From the NCBI GenBank assembly GCA_030595135.1, contig JAUVDU010000094.1, forward strand, positions 1 through 6,513: a DNA stretch of 6,513 bases, given 5' to 3'. The notes under the pieces were generated by a model. It saw nothing but the letters and a program-made list of their open reading frames with translations, ran no database searches and was not told where the DNA came from. The stretch comes from Deltaproteobacteria bacterium. Its GTDB lineage: Bacteria; Desulfobacterota; Anaeroferrophillalia; Anaeroferrophillales; Tharpellaceae. This document shows positions 5,272 through 6,513 of the stretch, in pieces (the stretch's first letter is position 1; every line of letters starts with the position of its first letter). The position numbers were made by a program, and so were the translations under genes.

Positions 5272-6287
5272 CAACCACCACCATCAAAAAGCGCCAGCGC
5301 CGTCAAAACCTGGTGACGGTGTTGCGGCCCTCGACCGGGAGCGATTTCCTGGCCCGGCAGACGCAAGCCGTAATTTAACGATGCGGCCTCGGCATCCAGA
5401 ACCCAGCGACAGAGCCGCGAAAGTCGGGCTTCGACGCCCGTTTCCCGCAGTTGCCACCAATCGAGTAACAACTGGTTAGCGGTGTTACCATGAAATTCCC
5501 GGGCCTGGAGTTCTCCTCCCCGAGCTAAAGCCCGCCAGTCAAGGCGACCCGGTGAATCCCCGATTCGACAGGGGCGCAGACCGACAAAATCATCATTGCC
5601 CGAAACCTGGCCATGACCGGTAAGCGGAGATTTTTCGCCGCCCTCTTGAGCGCTTACGGGCAACGGCACACCGGATTGAGCCGGTTGTGGATAGACAAGA
5701 ATTTTTTGGGCCAGGCGCAAGATCGTCCAGACATAAAAAAGCCCCAAAGGCCAGGAGCTTCCCAGACGTAGCGGCGGCGCTAAAAACCAACCCCGCCGGG
5801 CGGCCGTTTTAGTGAGCGTGATATTAGTACCACTCAATGATTTAAGCTGACATCGAACCTGGGCTTGGGACTCGTCAAGCCAGCCCCATTTAAGGGCCGG
5901 TCGCAGCCGGGCCTGAGGATTTTCAAGACGCAGGCGAAAGGCCGCCGCTTCACCGGCAAAAACCGGAGCCGAAGCCGCCGCTTCAATGATTAGGCCGGAA
6001 AGATTGGCGTGCGTCAACCAGATCGCATTAATCCCGACCCCGATCAGAAGAAAAACCAGAATAAAAGCCATACTGCTGCCATAATTTGCCGCCCCGACTA
6101 AAATCAGCAGGAGAACAAGAGCAAAAAACAGCCCGGTGATAGTTGGAATAATGTAGAGGCGGCGATGTGACAGACGACAAGCCGAGCTGATTTCAGGACG
6201 CCGCCGAGCCAGCCAGGCATCAAAACGTCGCCTCAAAGAGAACGTAAAATATTTTCTCCTCTTGTACATCATCCTCCGAGGCCTCAT
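5271..6287 (-). CDS. DUF58 family protein (MoxR-associated)
   Basis: A 338-residue DUF58 protein. A basic N-terminus (about 1-44, many Arg/Lys) is followed by two membrane helices at about 46-65 and 73-91, then a soluble domain. The DUF58 signature lies at 233-265, with the key stretches LRPCRIGDSPGRLDW and GELQAREF, related to the usual RPGDSPRRIHW / LLVREFE pattern. Family members are encoded next to MoxR ATPases, and some have a von Willebrand A-like fold; they are thought to be MoxR partners in assembling or maturing envelope or metal-dependent complexes. ATG 6287 overlaps the MoxR stop as ATGA, supporting this start. A GGAGG at 6273-6277, just before two further ATGs (6272, 6269), leaves a slightly shorter form possible, but the spacing is too short. 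The stop overlaps the next gene's start. Length fits the shorter members found beside TgpA. Confidence 0.92.
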   Translation of the reverse strand: MRPRRMMYKRRKYFTFSLRRRFDAWLARRRPEISSACRLSHRRLYIIPTITGLFFALVLLLILVGAANYGSSMAFILVFLLIGVGINAIWLTHANLSGLIIEAAASAPVFAGEAAAFRLRLENPQARLRPALKWGWLDESQAQVRCQLKSLSGTNITLTKTAARRGWFLAPPLRLGSSWPLGLFYVWTILRLAQKILVYPQPAQSGVPLPVSAQEGGEKSPLTGHGQVSGNDDFVGLRPCRIGDSPGRLDWRALARGGELQAREFHGNTANQLLLDWWQLRETGVEARLSRLCRWVLDAEAASLNYGLRLPGQEIAPGRGPQHRHQVLTALALFDGGG

Positions 6288-6513
6288 GGCAGAGGGACGG
6301 AAGCCAGAAGCTGTTTGAGTCGCGGGGCACTCGCTGAACCGTCTGCGGCTTCCAGGCGATGACCGGCGACCGCGAAAAAAACGGCCTGAAGATCCTCAGG
6401 CCGGACAAAATCGACTCCGCCAAGCCAGGCCCAGGCCCGAGCCGCAGCCAGCAAAGCAAGGCCTGCCCGCGGTGAAAGACCGCGCTGAAAAAAACCACTT
6501 TCTCGACTGCTTT
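6284..6513 (-). CDS. moxR: MoxR-family AAA+ ATPase, C-terminal part
   Basis: This gene enters from the right edge; only the last 75 residues before TGA (6286-6284) are present, so the Walker motifs lie outside. The fragment carries the C-terminal helical lid signature of MoxR ATPases: RGLSPRAGLALLAAARAWAW, where GxSPRAG is the sensor-2-type motif, then GGVDFVRPEDLQAVFFAVAGHRL, matching the family's GRdyVtPeDv...HRl pattern. About 20 polar residues follow to the end. MoxR proteins act as ATP-driven chaperones with DUF58 and von Willebrand A-type partners. The stop overlaps the DUF58 start (ATGA), so it is the first visible gene of the coupled operon. The reading frame was found by translating the minus strand by hand; a longer frame over the same bases (6220-6498) is a shadow. 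Confidence 0.9.
   Translation of the reverse strand, partial: SSRESGFFQRGLSPRAGLALLAAARAWAWLGGVDFVRPEDLQAVFFAVAGHRLEAADGSASAPRLKQLLASVPLP

Noticed and set aside
5099..5479. Plus-strand frames of 126 and 86 codons opposite the DUF58/TgpA junction
   Set aside because: They are antisense to two convincing protein families, are Pro/Lys/Thr-rich as expected from opposite-strand codons, and show no ribosome site or family motif.
6220..6498. 92-codon minus-strand frame at the right end
   Set aside because: It is out of frame with the MoxR C-terminus, whose GLSPRAG and RPEDLQ motifs and ATGA overlap identify the real frame over these bases.
1..6513. tRNA, rRNA, CRISPR, riboswitch or insertion-sequence ends
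   Set aside because: No cloverleaf-like segment, regularly spaced repeats, transposase or conserved aptamer pattern was recognised; gaps between genes are all shorter than about 210 bases.

Overview
The window looks like a piece of a Gram-negative bacterial chromosome, probably proteobacterial in the wide sense (a Desulfobacterota-like lineage is a guess). The reasons are an intact integron integrase, a secreted phospholipase-D-type nuclease with an ordinary Sec signal peptide, and a MoxR / DUF58 / TgpA membrane-protein operon. Taxonomy cannot be fixed from this sequence alone. There are two compositional halves. The left part, roughly 1-3300, is AT-richer and made of single genes with their own promoters. 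The right part, roughly 3313-6513, is GC-richer (63% GC in 5941-6000 by direct count, against 40% in 841-900 and 19% in 301-390) and is one tightly packed minus-strand operon.

Left edge (1-1400): a probable integron platform. A full-length IntI-type tyrosine recombinase lies on the plus strand (399-1394), with the extra IntI-specific domain and all catalytic residues. In the opposite direction, running off the left edge, is an open minus-strand reading frame (1-195) of unknown function. Between them, read on the minus strand, is GTTGGAC (243-237), which fits the GTTRRRY consensus for cassette insertion and is preceded by ACAA as in class 1 attI. This is the standard integron layout: integrase one way, attI, then the first cassette the other way. 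The attI-to-intI interval also holds two perfect inverted repeats and a very AT-rich leader.

Middle (1403-3312): two single-gene minus-strand units. The first is a DUF4143-family AAA ATPase (1403-2515), which ends 8 bp from the end of intI and has an almost ideal sigma-70 promoter (TTGACA, 17 bp, TATTAT). The second is a small exported single-HKD PLD-family nuclease (2640-3215). Its candidate promoter carries a dyad exactly in the -35/-10 spacer.

Right (3313-6513): a translationally coupled minus-strand operon. The order of transcription is the C-terminus of a MoxR AAA+ ATPase (entering from the right edge), a DUF58 protein, and a TgpA-like membrane transglutaminase. MoxR and DUF58 overlap by ATGA; DUF58 and TgpA overlap by TGATG. 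In this well-known gene set the MoxR ATPase and the DUF58 protein are thought to act as a chaperone or co-factor pair, and the third protein has a periplasm-facing transglutaminase/protease-like domain. The operon promoter is outside the window. No rRNA, tRNA, CRISPR array or insertion sequence was seen.
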